64,000 bases of DNA from Roseateles amylovorans (GCF_025398155.2 NZ_CP104562.2:682001-746000); one strand, 5' to 3'; shown: positions 22,687 through 34,472, counted from the stretch's first letter. Notes: generated by a model not told the origin, from the letters alone. A program made the numbers and translations.

Positions 22687-23157
22687 ATGCCACGTCGTCG
22701 CGAAGTACCCAAGCGCGAGATCCTGCCTGATCCGAAGTTCGGCAGCGTCGATCTGTCCAAGTTCATGAACGTCATCATGGAATCGGGCAAGAAGGCCGTC
22801 GCAGAGCGCATCATTTACGGCGCCCTGGAGCAAGTCGAGCAGAAGTCCGGCAAGGACCCGCTGGAAGTGTTCATGATCGCGCTGAACAACGTGAAGCCCA
22901 TGGTCGAAGTGAAGTCCCGCCGCGTTGGCGGTGCGAACTACCAAGTTCCCGTGGAAGTTCGCCCCGTCCGCCGTATGGCCCTGGCCATGCGCTGGCTGAA
23001 GGAATCGGCCCGCAAGCGCGGTGAGAAGTCGATGGCTCAGCGTCTGGCCAACGAGCTGCTGGAGGCCTCGGAAGGCCGCGGCGGCGCGATGAAGAAGCGC
23101 GACGAAGTCCACCGCATGGCAGACGCCAACAAGGCGTTCTCGCACTTCCGTTTCTAA
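22687..23157 (+). CDS. rpsG: 30S ribosomal protein S7
   Basis: The product has 156 residues, the common short form. MPRRREVPKREILPDPKFGS is the typical start, and RRVGGANYQVPVEVRP...RWL is the conserved core that binds the 16S 3' major domain. In E. coli S7 is the repressor of the str operon. It lies 155 bp after rpsL, and the ATG follows GAAGGAAG. Confidence 0.98.
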   Translation: MPRRREVPKREILPDPKFGSVDLSKFMNVIMESGKKAVAERIIYGALEQVEQKSGKDPLEVFMIALNNVKPMVEVKSRRVGGANYQVPVEVRPVRRMALAMRWLKESARKRGEKSMAQRLANELLEASEGRGGAMKKRDEVHRMADANKAFSHFRF

Positions 23158-23226
23158 ACAAGACCTCTCAGGCCGCCTCGGGTTATTACTAACCCGCTGG
23201 CGGCTCCATGCATTTGGAGTGACACC

Positions 23227-25329
<2,103 letters not shown>

Positions 25330-25489
25330 TGAGTTTGAGCTGGTGCCCCCGGGCGCCGGCTCTTTTCGTTCTTTGATTTCCAGATTCGTCTTCGCAGAGG
25401 CTCTCCCGGTTGCCAGTCGCCGGGGTCCAAGGGCACTGCGGAAACGCTAAACCAACAGACTGGCGAATGCTCTTTCTTGGAGATTTGAA

Positions 25490-26680
<1,191 letters not shown>

Positions 26681-26814
26681 TTTTTTTGCTGCACACCGCC
26701 GGATGCTCGGCGGGTCGTTAGCTCTGTTTGAGTTGACGCCTGTTGGGTCCCGGCGGCGCTTACAGCTGCCTCCGCAATGTCTTCGGCGTTGCGTCGCTCT
26801 TTGAAGGAAAAGTC

Positions 26815-27129
26815 ATGTCTACCAAGCAAAAGATCCGCATTCGGCTCAAGGCCTTCGATTACAAGCTGATCGATCAATCGGCCCTGGAAATCGTGGACAC
26901 CGCCAAGCGTACCGGCGCGATCGTCAAGGGCCCGGTGCCCTTGCCGACTCGCAAGGAACGTTTCGACATTCTGCGTTCGCCGCACGTCAATAAGACGTCG
27001 CGCGACCAGTTTGAAATTCGCACTCACCAGCGTCTGATGGACATCGTCGATCCGACCGACAAGACGGTGGACGCGCTGATGAAGCTGGACCTGCCGGCTG
27101 GTGTGGATGTCGAGATCAAGCTGCAGTAA
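26815..27129 (+). CDS. rpsJ: 30S ribosomal protein S10 (NusE)
   Basis: The product has 104 residues (E. coli 103). MSTKQKIRIRLKAFDYKLID fixes the start at 26815, with GAAGGAA upstream. KGPVPLPTRKERF and the C-terminal GVDVEIKL are conserved. S10 is in the 30S head and also binds NusB and NusG. Unlike the usual S10 operon, a strong terminator and a new promoter separate it from rplC, so here it appears to be the last gene of the str transcript. Confidence 0.97.
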   Translation: MSTKQKIRIRLKAFDYKLIDQSALEIVDTAKRTGAIVKGPVPLPTRKERFDILRSPHVNKTSRDQFEIRTHQRLMDIVDPTDKTVDALMKLDLPAGVDVEIKLQ

Positions 27130-27193
27130 TGCGGTTTCACGGTGGCGCTGAGGCGTCATCGTTCGAAGTGGGGGCGAGCTCGCACTTCTTCAA

Positions 27194-27219
27194 AAGGCAG
27201 CCTTTGGGCTGCCTTTTTT
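27194..27219 (+). terminator. Intrinsic terminator between rpsJ and rplC
   Basis: AAGGCAGCC-TTTG-GGCTGCCTT followed by a T tract is a textbook terminator. It lies 65 bp after rpsJ and splits the S10 gene cluster. Confidence 0.93.
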
Positions 27220-27251
27220 CATGGCGATTTGAACGCTCGTGCAGGCTTGGC

Positions 27252-27281
27252 TTGCGGCGCGCGCAACGTTGGCGCTATACT
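27252..27281 (+). promoter_or_regulatory. Promoter of the rplC operon
   Basis: TTGCGG (27252-27257) and TATACT (27276-27281) are spaced by 18 bp, just after the rpsJ terminator. The following CCGCAGCTT is identical to the bases after the spc promoter -10. The leader to rplC is about 185 nt. Confidence 0.65.
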
Positions 27282-27475
27282 CCGCAGCTTTTCCGCGCCA
27301 GGATTTCTTGGTGCGGCTTCGTCGCATCGTGCGGATGCAAGTGTCGGGGCCTTTACCTCTGCGCTTGTAGATCAGCGATGCTTGTCAGCCCGGCCAACCG
27401 ATGTCGGGTGTGTGAAATGACTGTCGACCGCTGCAGTGGTGTCTCCATTGCGTGTTCGGAAGTCAGGAGAAAACC

Positions 27476-28150
27476 ATGAGTCTTAGCAAACGCCGCCTCG
27501 GCTTGCTGGGCCGCAAGGTGGGCATGATGCGCGTGTTTACGGCGGACGGTGATACCGTGCCCGTGACCGTGCTGGATGTGTCCAACAACCGCGTCACCCA
27601 GATCAAGACCGACGAAAACGACGGCTACAGCGCCATCCAAGTGACCTACGGTGCCCGCAAGGCCTCCCGCGTCACCAAGCCTGAAGCGGGTCACCTCGCG
27701 AAGGCTGGCGTCGAAGCCGGCGAAATCCTCCAAGAATTCCGCGTTGAGTCGGATGTTGCCGCCGAATACAAGGCCGGCGCGCAAGTTCCGGTCACGCTGT
27801 TCGCTGCTGGCCAGAAGGTCGATGTGCAAGGCACCTCGATCGGTAAGGGCTTCACCGGCACCATCAAGCGCCACAACTTCGGTTCGCAGCGCGCTTCGCA
27901 CGGTAACAGCCGTTCGCACAACGTTCCTGGCTCCATCTCGATGGCGCAGGATCCCGGTCGTGTGTTCCCTGGCAAGAAGATGTCGGGCCACCTCGGCGAC
28001 GTCACCGTGACCGTTCAAAACCTGGACGTCGTTCGCATTGACGAAGCCCGCCAGCTGGTTCTGGTTCGTGGTGCCGTTCCTGGCGCACGTGATGGATTCG
28101 TCGTGATCCGTCCGGCCGTCAAGGTCAAGGTCAAGAAGGGAGCCAACTGA
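27476..28150 (+). CDS. rplC: 50S ribosomal protein L3
   Basis: The product has 224 residues (E. coli 209). The start MSLSKRRLGLLGRKVGMMRVF at 27476 is fixed by AGGAGAAAACC upstream. GTSIGKGFTGTIKRHNF and the long loop QDPGRVFPGKKMSGHLG reach the peptidyl transferase centre. The leader between its promoter and the start could carry the L4 autoregulatory hairpin known in E. coli, but this was not identified. Confidence 0.98.
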   Translation: MSLSKRRLGLLGRKVGMMRVFTADGDTVPVTVLDVSNNRVTQIKTDENDGYSAIQVTYGARKASRVTKPEAGHLAKAGVEAGEILQEFRVESDVAAEYKAGAQVPVTLFAAGQKVDVQGTSIGKGFTGTIKRHNFGSQRASHGNSRSHNVPGSISMAQDPGRVFPGKKMSGHLGDVTVTVQNLDVVRIDEARQLVLVRGAVPGARDGFVVIRPAVKVKVKKGAN

Positions 28151-28770
28151 TGCAACTCGAGCTCCTGAATGAGCAGGGTCAGGCCACGTCCAAGGTGGAC
28201 GCTCCTGACACCATTTTTGCTCGTGACTACAACGAAGCCCTGGTGCACCAGGTGGTCGTGGCCTTCCAGGCCAACGCTCGCCAAGGCACTCGCGCCCAAC
28301 TGACACGTGCTGAAGTTCGTCACTCGACGAAAAAGCCGTTCCGTCAGAAGGGTACTGGCAACGCGCGTGCTGGTATGACCTCCTCGCCGCTGTGGCGTGG
28401 GGGCGGTCGCATCTTCCCGAACAAGCCTGACGAGAACTTCTCGCACAAGCTGAACAAGAAGATGTACCGCGCTGGCATGGCTGCGATCCTGTCGCAACTC
28501 GCTCGCGAAGGTCGTCTGGCTGTGGTGGATTCGATCTCGATCGAAGCCCCGAAGACCAAGCTGCTGGCTGCCAAGCTCAAGGGCATGGGTCTGGATCACG
28601 TGATGGTGATCTCCGATCAAGTGGATGACAACCTGCTGCTGGCCTCGCGCAACCTGCCGAACGTGCTGGTTGTGGAGCCGCGCTACGTCGATCCGCTGTC
28701 GCTGGTCTTCTACAAGAAGGTCCTGGTGACGAAGGCCGCGATCGAGCAATTGAAGGAGATGCTGGCATGA
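28150..28770 (+). CDS. rplD: 50S ribosomal protein L4
   Basis: The product has 206 residues. The loop STKKPFRQKGTGNARAG lines the exit tunnel, and the C-terminal globular part contains LAREGRLAVVDSI and NVLVVEPRYVDPLSLV. L4 also represses the S10 operon in gammaproteobacteria. Its ATG shares one base with the rplC stop, giving tight translational coupling. Confidence 0.98.
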   Translation: MQLELLNEQGQATSKVDAPDTIFARDYNEALVHQVVVAFQANARQGTRAQLTRAEVRHSTKKPFRQKGTGNARAGMTSSPLWRGGGRIFPNKPDENFSHKLNKKMYRAGMAAILSQLAREGRLAVVDSISIEAPKTKLLAAKLKGMGLDHVMVISDQVDDNLLLASRNLPNVLVVEPRYVDPLSLVFYKKVLVTKAAIEQLKEMLA

Positions 28771-29081
28771 GCGCGCCCAAGTTTGCTGAAGGCCGTCTGG
28801 CCAAGGTGCTGCTCGCTCCGATCGTGTCCGAAAAGGCCACGATGGCTGGCGAAAAGCACAACCAAGTCCTGTTCAAGGTGCTGCGCGACGCAACGAAGCC
28901 GGAGATCAAGGCCGCTGTTGAACTGATGTTCAAGGTCGAGGTCGAGGCCATCAACGTTGTGAACGTGAAGGGCAAGGCCAAGCGCTTTGGTGGCCGTCTG
29001 GGCCGTCGCGACCACGTCAAGAAGGCGTACGTGTCGTTGAAGGCGGGCCAAGAGCTCAACTTCTCCGGGGAGGCTGCGTAA
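28767..29081 (+). CDS. rplW: 50S ribosomal protein L23
   Basis: The product has 104 residues. APIVSEKATMAGEKHNQVLF and KRFGGRLGRRDHVKKAYVSL are family signatures. L23 sits at the tunnel exit and docks trigger factor and SRP. It overlaps rplD by four bases (ATGA). Confidence 0.98.
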   Translation: MSAPKFAEGRLAKVLLAPIVSEKATMAGEKHNQVLFKVLRDATKPEIKAAVELMFKVEVEAINVVNVKGKAKRFGGRLGRRDHVKKAYVSLKAGQELNFSGEAA

Positions 29082-29905
29082 TGGCCGTCGTTAAAGTCAA
29101 GCCTACTTCGCCTGGCCGTCGTGGCGTGGTGAAGGTGGTGCATAAGCACCTGCACAAAGGCGCTCCCGAGGCTTCGCTGCTCGAGCCGCAGAAGCAAAAG
29201 TCTGGCCGTAACAACAACGGTCACATCACGATGCGCCACAAGGGCGGTGGTCACAAGCACCACTACCGCGTGGTGGACTTCCGTCGCAACAAGGATGGCA
29301 TCCCGGCGAAGGTTGAGCGCATTGAATACGACCCGAACCGTACGGCTCACATCGCGCTGGTGTGCTATGCCGACGGCGAGCGTCGCTACATCATCGCGCC
29401 GCGCAACCTGGAAGTGGGTTCGTCCATCGTGAGCGGTGCTGAGGCTCCGATCAAGGTCGGCAACACGCTGCCTATCCGCAACATCCCGGTGGGTTCGACG
29501 ATCCACTGCGTGGAAATGCTGCCAGGCAAGGGTGCACAGATCGCTCGTTCCGCTGGCGCCTCCGTGGTGCTGATGGCGCGTGACGGTTCCTACGCACAGC
29601 TGCGTTTGCGCTCTGGCGAAGTCCGCCGCATCCACATCGATTGCCGCGCCACCATTGGTGAAGTGAGCAACGAAGAGCATAGCCTGCGTCAATACGGCAA
29701 GGCCGGCGCCATCCGCTGGAAGGGCATCCGCCCGACCGTGCGTGGTACCGCCATGAACCCGGTCGACCACCCGCACGGTGGTGGTGAGGGTCGTACGGGT
29801 GAAGGTCAGGTGCCTGTGTCGCCGTGGAACACCCTGACGAAGGGCTACCGTACTCGTAACAACAAGCGCACGCAGACTTTCATCGTCTCGCGTCGCAAGA
29901 AGTAA
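29081..29905 (+). CDS. rplB: 50S ribosomal protein L2
   Basis: The product has 274 residues. The conserved GRNNNGHITMRHKGGGHKHHYR and the C-terminal VDHPHGGGEGRTGEGQ are intact, including the histidine linked to peptidyl transfer. It binds 23S domain IV and bridges the subunits. The start codon overlaps the rplW stop by one base. Confidence 0.98.
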   Translation: MAVVKVKPTSPGRRGVVKVVHKHLHKGAPEASLLEPQKQKSGRNNNGHITMRHKGGGHKHHYRVVDFRRNKDGIPAKVERIEYDPNRTAHIALVCYADGERRYIIAPRNLEVGSSIVSGAEAPIKVGNTLPIRNIPVGSTIHCVEMLPGKGAQIARSAGASVVLMARDGSYAQLRLRSGEVRRIHIDCRATIGEVSNEEHSLRQYGKAGAIRWKGIRPTVRGTAMNPVDHPHGGGEGRTGEGQVPVSPWNTLTKGYRTRNNKRTQTFIVSRRKK

Positions 29906-29918
29906 GGGGTAGACCAAC

Positions 29919-30197
29919 ATGGCTCGTTCCCTCAAAAAGGGTCCCTTCGTGGACCACCACCTGATGGCCAAGGTCGATAAGGCTGTTGCCATCAAGGACA
30001 AGAAGCCCATCAAGACCTGGTCGCGTCGCTCGACGATCCTGCCCGAGTTCATCGGTCTGACGATCGCCGTGCACAACGGCAAGCAGCACGTGCCGGTTTA
30101 TGTGTCTGACCAAATGGTCGGCCACAAGCTGGGTGAATTCGCACTGACCCGCACCTTCAAAGGCCACCCGGCCGACAAGAAGGCCGGGAAGAAGTAA
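29919..30197 (+). CDS. rpsS: 30S ribosomal protein S19
   Basis: The product has 92 residues, the same as E. coli. MARSLKKGPFVDHHLM and GHKLGEFALTRTFKGH are diagnostic. S19 pairs with S13 in the 30S head. It follows rplB by 13 bp with AAGGGG upstream. Confidence 0.98.
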   Translation: MARSLKKGPFVDHHLMAKVDKAVAIKDKKPIKTWSRRSTILPEFIGLTIAVHNGKQHVPVYVSDQMVGHKLGEFALTRTFKGHPADKKAGKK

Positions 30198-30208
30198 GGA
30201 TGCCGACG

Positions 30209-30538
30209 ATGGAAACCAAAGCAATCGTTCGTGGCGTTCGCCTTTCGTGTGACAAGGGTCGCCTGGTGGCTGACCTGATCCGCGGCAAGAAGGTGGACCA
30301 GGCGCTGAACATCCTGGAATTCACCCAGAAGAAGGCCTCGCTGATCATCAAGAAGGCGCTGGAATCGGCTATTGCCAATGCTGAGCACAACGACGGTGCC
30401 GACATTGACGAGCTGAAGGTCACTTCGATCTATGTGGAGCAAGGCACCACGCTGAAGCGTTTCTCGGCCCGTGCAAAGGGTCGTGGCAATCGCATCAGCA
30501 AGCCGACCTGCCACATCTTCGTGACCGTCGGCAACTGA
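30209..30538 (+). CDS. rplV: 50S ribosomal protein L22
   Basis: The product has 109 residues. The start is set at the ATG at 30209 (METKAIVRGVRLSCDKG) because AAGGA lies 10 nt upstream; the ATG at 30200 touches that site. The tail AKGRGNRISKPTCHI includes the tunnel-lining hairpin where macrolide-resistance changes occur in other species; no insertion is seen. Confidence 0.95.
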   Translation: METKAIVRGVRLSCDKGRLVADLIRGKKVDQALNILEFTQKKASLIIKKALESAIANAEHNDGADIDELKVTSIYVEQGTTLKRFSARAKGRGNRISKPTCHIFVTVGN

Positions 30539-30553
30539 GGCTGAAGGAAGACT

Positions 30554-31375
30554 ATGGGACAGAAAATTCATCCGACTGGCTTCCGCCTGCCCGTCACCCG
30601 TAATTGGGCGTCGCGCTGGTACGCGAACAACCAGAACTTCGCCACGATGCTGGCCGAAGATCTGCAAGTTCGCGAGTTCCTGAAGGCCAAGCTGAAGAAC
30701 GCCGCCGTTTCTCGCATTCTGATCGAGCGTCCCGCCAAGAACGCACGCATCACGATCTTCTCGGCTCGTCCGGGCGTCGTGATCGGCAAGAAGGGCGAAG
30801 ACATCGAAAACCTGAAGGCCGAGCTGACCAAGCGTCTGGGCGTGCCGGTGGCCGTGAACATCGAAGAAGTGCGCAAGCCTGAAATCGATGCTCAGCTAAT
30901 CGCCGACTCGATCACCCAGCAGCTGGAAAAGCGCATCATGTTCCGCCGCGCCATGAAGCGCGCGATGCAGAACGCGATGCGCCTGGGCGCCCAGGGCATC
31001 AAGATCATGTCTGCCGGCCGTCTGAACGGCATCGAAATCGCTCGCACCGAGTGGTATCGCGAAGGTCGTGTGCCGCTGCACACCCTGAAGGCTGACATCG
31101 ACTATGGCTTCTCCGAAGCCAAGACCACCTACGGCGTTATCGGCGTGAAGGTGTGGGTGTATCGCGGTGACCGCCTGGCCAATGGCGAGGCTCCCGTGAT
31201 CAACACCCCTCCGGGTGCTGAAGATGATCGTCGTCCGCGCCGTAACGCCCGTCCGGGCGCCCCGGGTGGCCGTGGTCGTGGCGACAAGCCCGCCGAAGGC
31301 GGCGACAAGCCCGCTGCCAAGCGTGTGGTGCGTAAGCCCGCCGCCGCTCCGGCTGGCGAGGCCAAAGGAGAATAA
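30554..31375 (+). CDS. rpsC: 30S ribosomal protein S3
   Basis: The product has 273 residues, about 40 longer than E. coli S3. The KH domain shows FSARPGVVIGKKGEDIENL, and the mRNA-entry domain contains AQGIKIMSAGRLNGIEIARTE in two adjacent pieces. The extra C-terminus (about 228-273) is Pro/Gly/Arg/Ala/Lys-rich and probably disordered, as in several betaproteobacteria. It lies in the mRNA entry tunnel with helicase function. Confidence 0.98.
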   Translation: MGQKIHPTGFRLPVTRNWASRWYANNQNFATMLAEDLQVREFLKAKLKNAAVSRILIERPAKNARITIFSARPGVVIGKKGEDIENLKAELTKRLGVPVAVNIEEVRKPEIDAQLIADSITQQLEKRIMFRRAMKRAMQNAMRLGAQGIKIMSAGRLNGIEIARTEWYREGRVPLHTLKADIDYGFSEAKTTYGVIGVKVWVYRGDRLANGEAPVINTPPGAEDDRRPRRNARPGAPGGRGRGDKPAEGGDKPAAKRVVRKPAAAPAGEAKGE

Positions 31376-31377
31376 AC

Positions 31378-31794
31378 ATGCTGCAACCTGCTCGTCGCAA
31401 ATACCGCAAGGAGCAAAAGGGTCGTAACACTGGTGTGGCGACCCGCGGCGCGTCCGTCGCTTTCGGTGATTTCGGTCTGAAGGCCACCGAGCGCGGCCGC
31501 ATCACTGCTCGTCAGATCGAAGCGGCTCGCCGTGCCATTTCGCGCCATATCAAGCGCGGTGGCCGGATCTTCATCCGCATCTTCCCTGACAAGCCGATCT
31601 CGCAAAAGCCTGCTGAAGTCCGGATGGGTAACGGCAAGGGCAACCCGGAGTACTACGTGGCTGAAATCCAGCCCGGCAAGGTGCTCTACGAGATCAACGG
31701 TGTGCCTGAGGCACTGGCGCGCGAAGCGTTCACGCTGGCCGCTGCCAAGCTGCCCCTGCGCTGCACGTTCGTGACTCGCCAGCTCGGCGCCTGA
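31378..31794 (+). CDS. rplP: 50S ribosomal protein L16
   Basis: The product has 138 residues. MLQPARRKYRKEQKGRN and the loop IRIFPDKPISQKPAEVRMG contact the A-site tRNA. It begins 2 bp after rpsC; GGAGAATAA forms the Shine-Dalgarno site inside the rpsC end. Confidence 0.98.
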   Translation: MLQPARRKYRKEQKGRNTGVATRGASVAFGDFGLKATERGRITARQIEAARRAISRHIKRGGRIFIRIFPDKPISQKPAEVRMGNGKGNPEYYVAEIQPGKVLYEINGVPEALAREAFTLAAAKLPLRCTFVTRQLGA

Positions 31795-31807
31795 TTGGAG
31801 ATACCCC

Positions 31808-32005
31808 ATGAAAGCATCTGAACTGCGCGCCAAGGATGTGGCTGCCCTGGAAAAGGAAGTCACCGACCTGCTGAAGGCTCACTTCGGTCTGCGCATGCAA
31901 AAGGCGACGCAACAACTGACCAACACCACGGTGCTGGGAAATACGCGTCGTGACATTGCCCGCGCCAAGACCATCCTGGCCGAGAAGAAGGGAGCCGCGA
32001 AATGA
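31808..32005 (+). CDS. rpmC: 50S ribosomal protein L29
   Basis: The product has 65 residues and is all helical: MKASELRAKDVAALEKEVTD, then FGLRMQKATQQL. It is located near the tunnel exit beside L23. A four-base overlap with rpsQ indicates coupling. Confidence 0.97.
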   Translation: MKASELRAKDVAALEKEVTDLLKAHFGLRMQKATQQLTNTTVLGNTRRDIARAKTILAEKKGAAK

Positions 32006-32271
32006 CGCAAGCTCAAGAAAAGAACACCCGCACCCTGGTGGGTCGCGTGGTCAGCGACAAGCGAGCCAAGACCGTCACGGTGTTGGTTGAGCGTCGCGCC
32101 AAGCACGAGCTGTACGGCAAGATCGTGGCCCGTTCCCGCAAGTACCACGCCCATGACGAAAAGGGCGAGTACAAGATGGGTGACGTCGTCGAGATCGCTG
32201 AGGGCCGTCCGCTGTCGAAGACCAAGAGCTGGGTTGTGACCCGTCTGGTTGAGAAGGCGCAACTGGTCTGA
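32002..32271 (+). CDS. rpsQ: 30S ribosomal protein S17
   Basis: The product has 89 residues. RTLVGRVVSDKRAKTVTVLV and HDEKGEYKMGDVVEIAEGRP then LSKTKSW are typical OB-fold S17 segments. It is the last gene of the rplC operon, followed within 70 bp by an intrinsic terminator. Confidence 0.98.
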   Translation: MTQAQEKNTRTLVGRVVSDKRAKTVTVLVERRAKHELYGKIVARSRKYHAHDEKGEYKMGDVVEIAEGRPLSKTKSWVVTRLVEKAQLV

Positions 32272-32339
32272 TCGTTGAGGCTGCCGCGCGTCAGTGCGGT
32301 GGCCAAGACAAGGGGCGTTTAGCGCGCCCCTGACCCAAG

Positions 32340-32384
32340 TGGCTGGATTGCCGGTTAAACCCGGCAGCCGGCCATTTTTCGTTT
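32340..32384 (+). terminator. Intrinsic terminator after rpsQ
   Basis: A long stem TGGCTGG..TGCCGG / CCGGCA.CCGGCCA with small bulges is followed by TTTTTCGTTTTT. It closes the S10-type operon before the peroxiredoxin gene. Confidence 0.85.
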
Positions 32385-32434
32385 TTCACGGCACACTCTG
32401 CCGCCTTCTAATCTCAATCATTCAGGAGCTTCCC

Positions 32435-32944
32435 ATGTTGAAAGTGGCTGACCGACTGCCCGCTGGCACCCTGCAGGAATTCATCGAAGTGGAAGGCGAG
32501 GGCTGCTCTCTGGGGCCCAACACATTCGACATCGCTGCTCTCAGCGCCGGCAAGACGATCGCGATTTTTGCCCTGCCTGGTGCGTTTACCCCGACCTGCT
32601 CGGCTCAGCACGTACCCGGTTATGTGGAGAAGGCGCACGAGTTTCGATCCGCCGGCGTGGACGAAATCTGGTGCATCTCGGTGAACGACGCGTTCGTGAT
32701 GGGCGCCTGGGGGCGCGACCAGAAGACTGCGGGCAAGGTGCGCATGATGGCCGACGGCAGTGCTGCATTCACCAACGCCGTAGGGTTGCCACTGGACCTG
32801 ACCGCCCGTGGTATGGGTGTCCGGTCTCAGCGCTACTCGATGCTGGTCAAGGATGGTGAGGTGAAGACGCTGAACGTGGAAGCGCCTGGAAAGTTTGAGG
32901 TGAGCGACGCCGCCACACTGCTTGCGCAGGCGCGGTCTCTTTGA
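32435..32944 (+). CDS. Peroxiredoxin, Prx5-like
   Basis: The product has 169 residues. The peroxidatic cysteine is C55 in PGAFTPTCS, the classical Prx5/AhpE-type motif; other cysteines are C24 and C80. It reduces hydrogen peroxide and alkyl hydroperoxides in the cytosol using thiol donors. The start MLKVADRLPAGTLQEF is preceded by CAGGAG. The gene is inserted between the S10-type and spc operons, after a strong terminator and before the rplN promoter, so it forms its own short unit; its promoter could not be read clearly. Confidence 0.92.
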   Translation: MLKVADRLPAGTLQEFIEVEGEGCSLGPNTFDIAALSAGKTIAIFALPGAFTPTCSAQHVPGYVEKAHEFRSAGVDEIWCISVNDAFVMGAWGRDQKTAGKVRMMADGSAAFTNAVGLPLDLTARGMGVRSQRYSMLVKDGEVKTLNVEAPGKFEVSDAATLLAQARSL

Positions 32945-32959
32945 CGCTTCAACTCCTTG

Positions 32960-32989
32960 TTGACAGGCGGATTGTGCGTGCCGCATAAT
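32960..32989 (+). promoter_or_regulatory. Promoter of the spc operon (rplN)
   Basis: TTGACA (32960-32965) and CATAAT (32984-32989) are spaced by 18 bp. The bases after it, CCGCAGCTT, are the same as after the rplC promoter. The leader to rplN is about 205 nt. Confidence 0.82.
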
Positions 32990-33202
32990 CCGCAGCTTCG
33001 CCGAACGGTGGTGCCGTCTTGCTAGACGGGTTGCGTGACTAGCGCGCGTGACAGCTGCCTTCGGATCTCGGTTTCTTGCCCATGAAGGCCAGACGCGGGT
33101 CGCCGCTAAAGCGACAGGTGAATGGCTTACGGGCCCAAGACTGACCGCTCTGGATGGCTGCGATGGTCGCAGTTGCCTGAGCGGGAAAAGTTGGGGACAG
33201 AC

Positions 33203-33571
33203 ATGATCCAAATGCAATCGCGACTCGATGTCGCGGACAACACTGGCGCCAAGTCCGTCATGTGCATCAAGGTGCTTGGCGGTTCCAAGCGTCGGTATGC
33301 CCATATTGGCGACATCATCAAGGTCAGCATCAAGGAAGCTGCTCCGCGCGGCCGCGTCAAAAAGGGCGAGGTCTACAACGCGGTTGTTGTGCGCACCGCC
33401 AAAGGCGTGCGCCGTCAAGACGGCTCCCTCGTGAAGTTCGACGGCAATGCCGCCGTGCTGCTGAACGCCAAGCTGGAGCCCATCGGCACCCGCATCTTCG
33501 GCCCGGTTACGCGTGAACTGCGTACCGAGCGATTCATGAAGATCGTGTCGCTGGCGCCTGAGGTGCTCTAA
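33203..33571 (+). CDS. rplN: 50S ribosomal protein L14
   Basis: The product has 122 residues. MIQMQSRLDVADNTGAK is diagnostic and fixes the start at 33203, with GGGGACAG upstream. FGPVTRELR...FMKIVSLAPEVL closes it. L14 forms an intersubunit bridge and binds the silencing factor RsfS. It is first in the spc operon. Confidence 0.98.
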   Translation: MIQMQSRLDVADNTGAKSVMCIKVLGGSKRRYAHIGDIIKVSIKEAAPRGRVKKGEVYNAVVVRTAKGVRRQDGSLVKFDGNAAVLLNAKLEPIGTRIFGPVTRELRTERFMKIVSLAPEVL

Positions 33572-33596
33572 GCCCCGCTCAGACAAAGGTATTGCC

Positions 33597-33914
33597 ATGA
33601 ACAAGATTCGCAAAGGCGACGAGGTCATCGTTCTGACCGGCCGCGACAAGGGTAAGCGCGGCACCGTGACGCTGCGCGTCGACGCTGACCACGTTGTGGT
33701 CGAGGGCATCAACGTCGTCAAGAAGCATGTGAAGCCCAACCCCATGAAGGGGACTACGGGCGGCATCGTTGACAAGTCCATGCCCATCCATCAATCCAAC
33801 GTGGCGATCTTCAACGCCGCCGCCGGCAAGGCCGATCGCGTGGGCATCAAGCTCGCCGACGACGGTAAGCGGGTGCGCGTGTTCAAGTCGACCGGCGAAG
33901 AGATCAAGGCTTAA
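33597..33914 (+). CDS. rplX: 50S ribosomal protein L24
   Basis: The product has 105 residues. The KOW motif reads MNKIRKGDEVIVLTGRDKGK with RGTVTLR, followed by GGIVDKSMPIHQSNVAIF. It is an assembly initiator of the 50S subunit. It is spaced 25 bp from rplN. Confidence 0.98.
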   Translation: MNKIRKGDEVIVLTGRDKGKRGTVTLRVDADHVVVEGINVVKKHVKPNPMKGTTGGIVDKSMPIHQSNVAIFNAAAGKADRVGIKLADDGKRVRVFKSTGEEIKA

Positions 33915-33924
33915 GGGGTTAGAC

Positions 33925-34464
33925 ATGGCTCGTTTGCAAGCGTTTTATCGCGAAAAGGTCCTGCCTAGCCTGACCGAGAAGTTCGGCTACAAGTCCGTGA
34001 TGGAAGTGCCGCGCATCACCAAGATCACTCTGAACATGGGTGTGAGTGAGGCGGTCGCCGACAAGAAGGTCATGGACCACGCTGTGGGTGACCTGACCAA
34101 GATCGCCGGCCAGAAGCCAGTTGTCACGAAGTCGAAGAAGGCAATTGCCGGCTTCAAGATTCGCGACGGCGTGCCGATCGGTTGCATGGTCACTCTGCGC
34201 GGCGCGCAGATGTACGAGTTCCTGGATCGTTTCGTGACCGTGGCTCTGCCGCGCGTTCGTGACTTCCGCGGCATCTCGGGTCGTTCGTTCGACGGTCGTG
34301 GCAACTACAACATTGGCGTCAAAGAACAGATCATCTTCCCCGAAATCGAGTACGACAAGGTGGATGCTCTGCGTGGTCTGAACATCAGCATCACGACGAC
34401 TGCCAAGACGGACGACGAAGCCAAGGCACTGCTGGCAGCGTTCAAGTTCCCCTTCAAGAACTGA
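33925..34464 (+). CDS. rplE: 50S ribosomal protein L5
   Basis: The product has 179 residues, as in E. coli. KVPRITKITLNMGV-like (MEVPRITKITLNMGVSEA) and KEQIIFPEIEYDKV are conserved; it binds 5S rRNA with L18. The start MARLQAFYREKVLP follows AAGGGG. It begins 10 bp after rplX. Confidence 0.98.
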   Translation: MARLQAFYREKVLPSLTEKFGYKSVMEVPRITKITLNMGVSEAVADKKVMDHAVGDLTKIAGQKPVVTKSKKAIAGFKIRDGVPIGCMVTLRGAQMYEFLDRFVTVALPRVRDFRGISGRSFDGRGNYNIGVKEQIIFPEIEYDKVDALRGLNISITTTAKTDDEAKALLAAFKFPFKN

Positions 34465-34472
34465 GGTGACCT

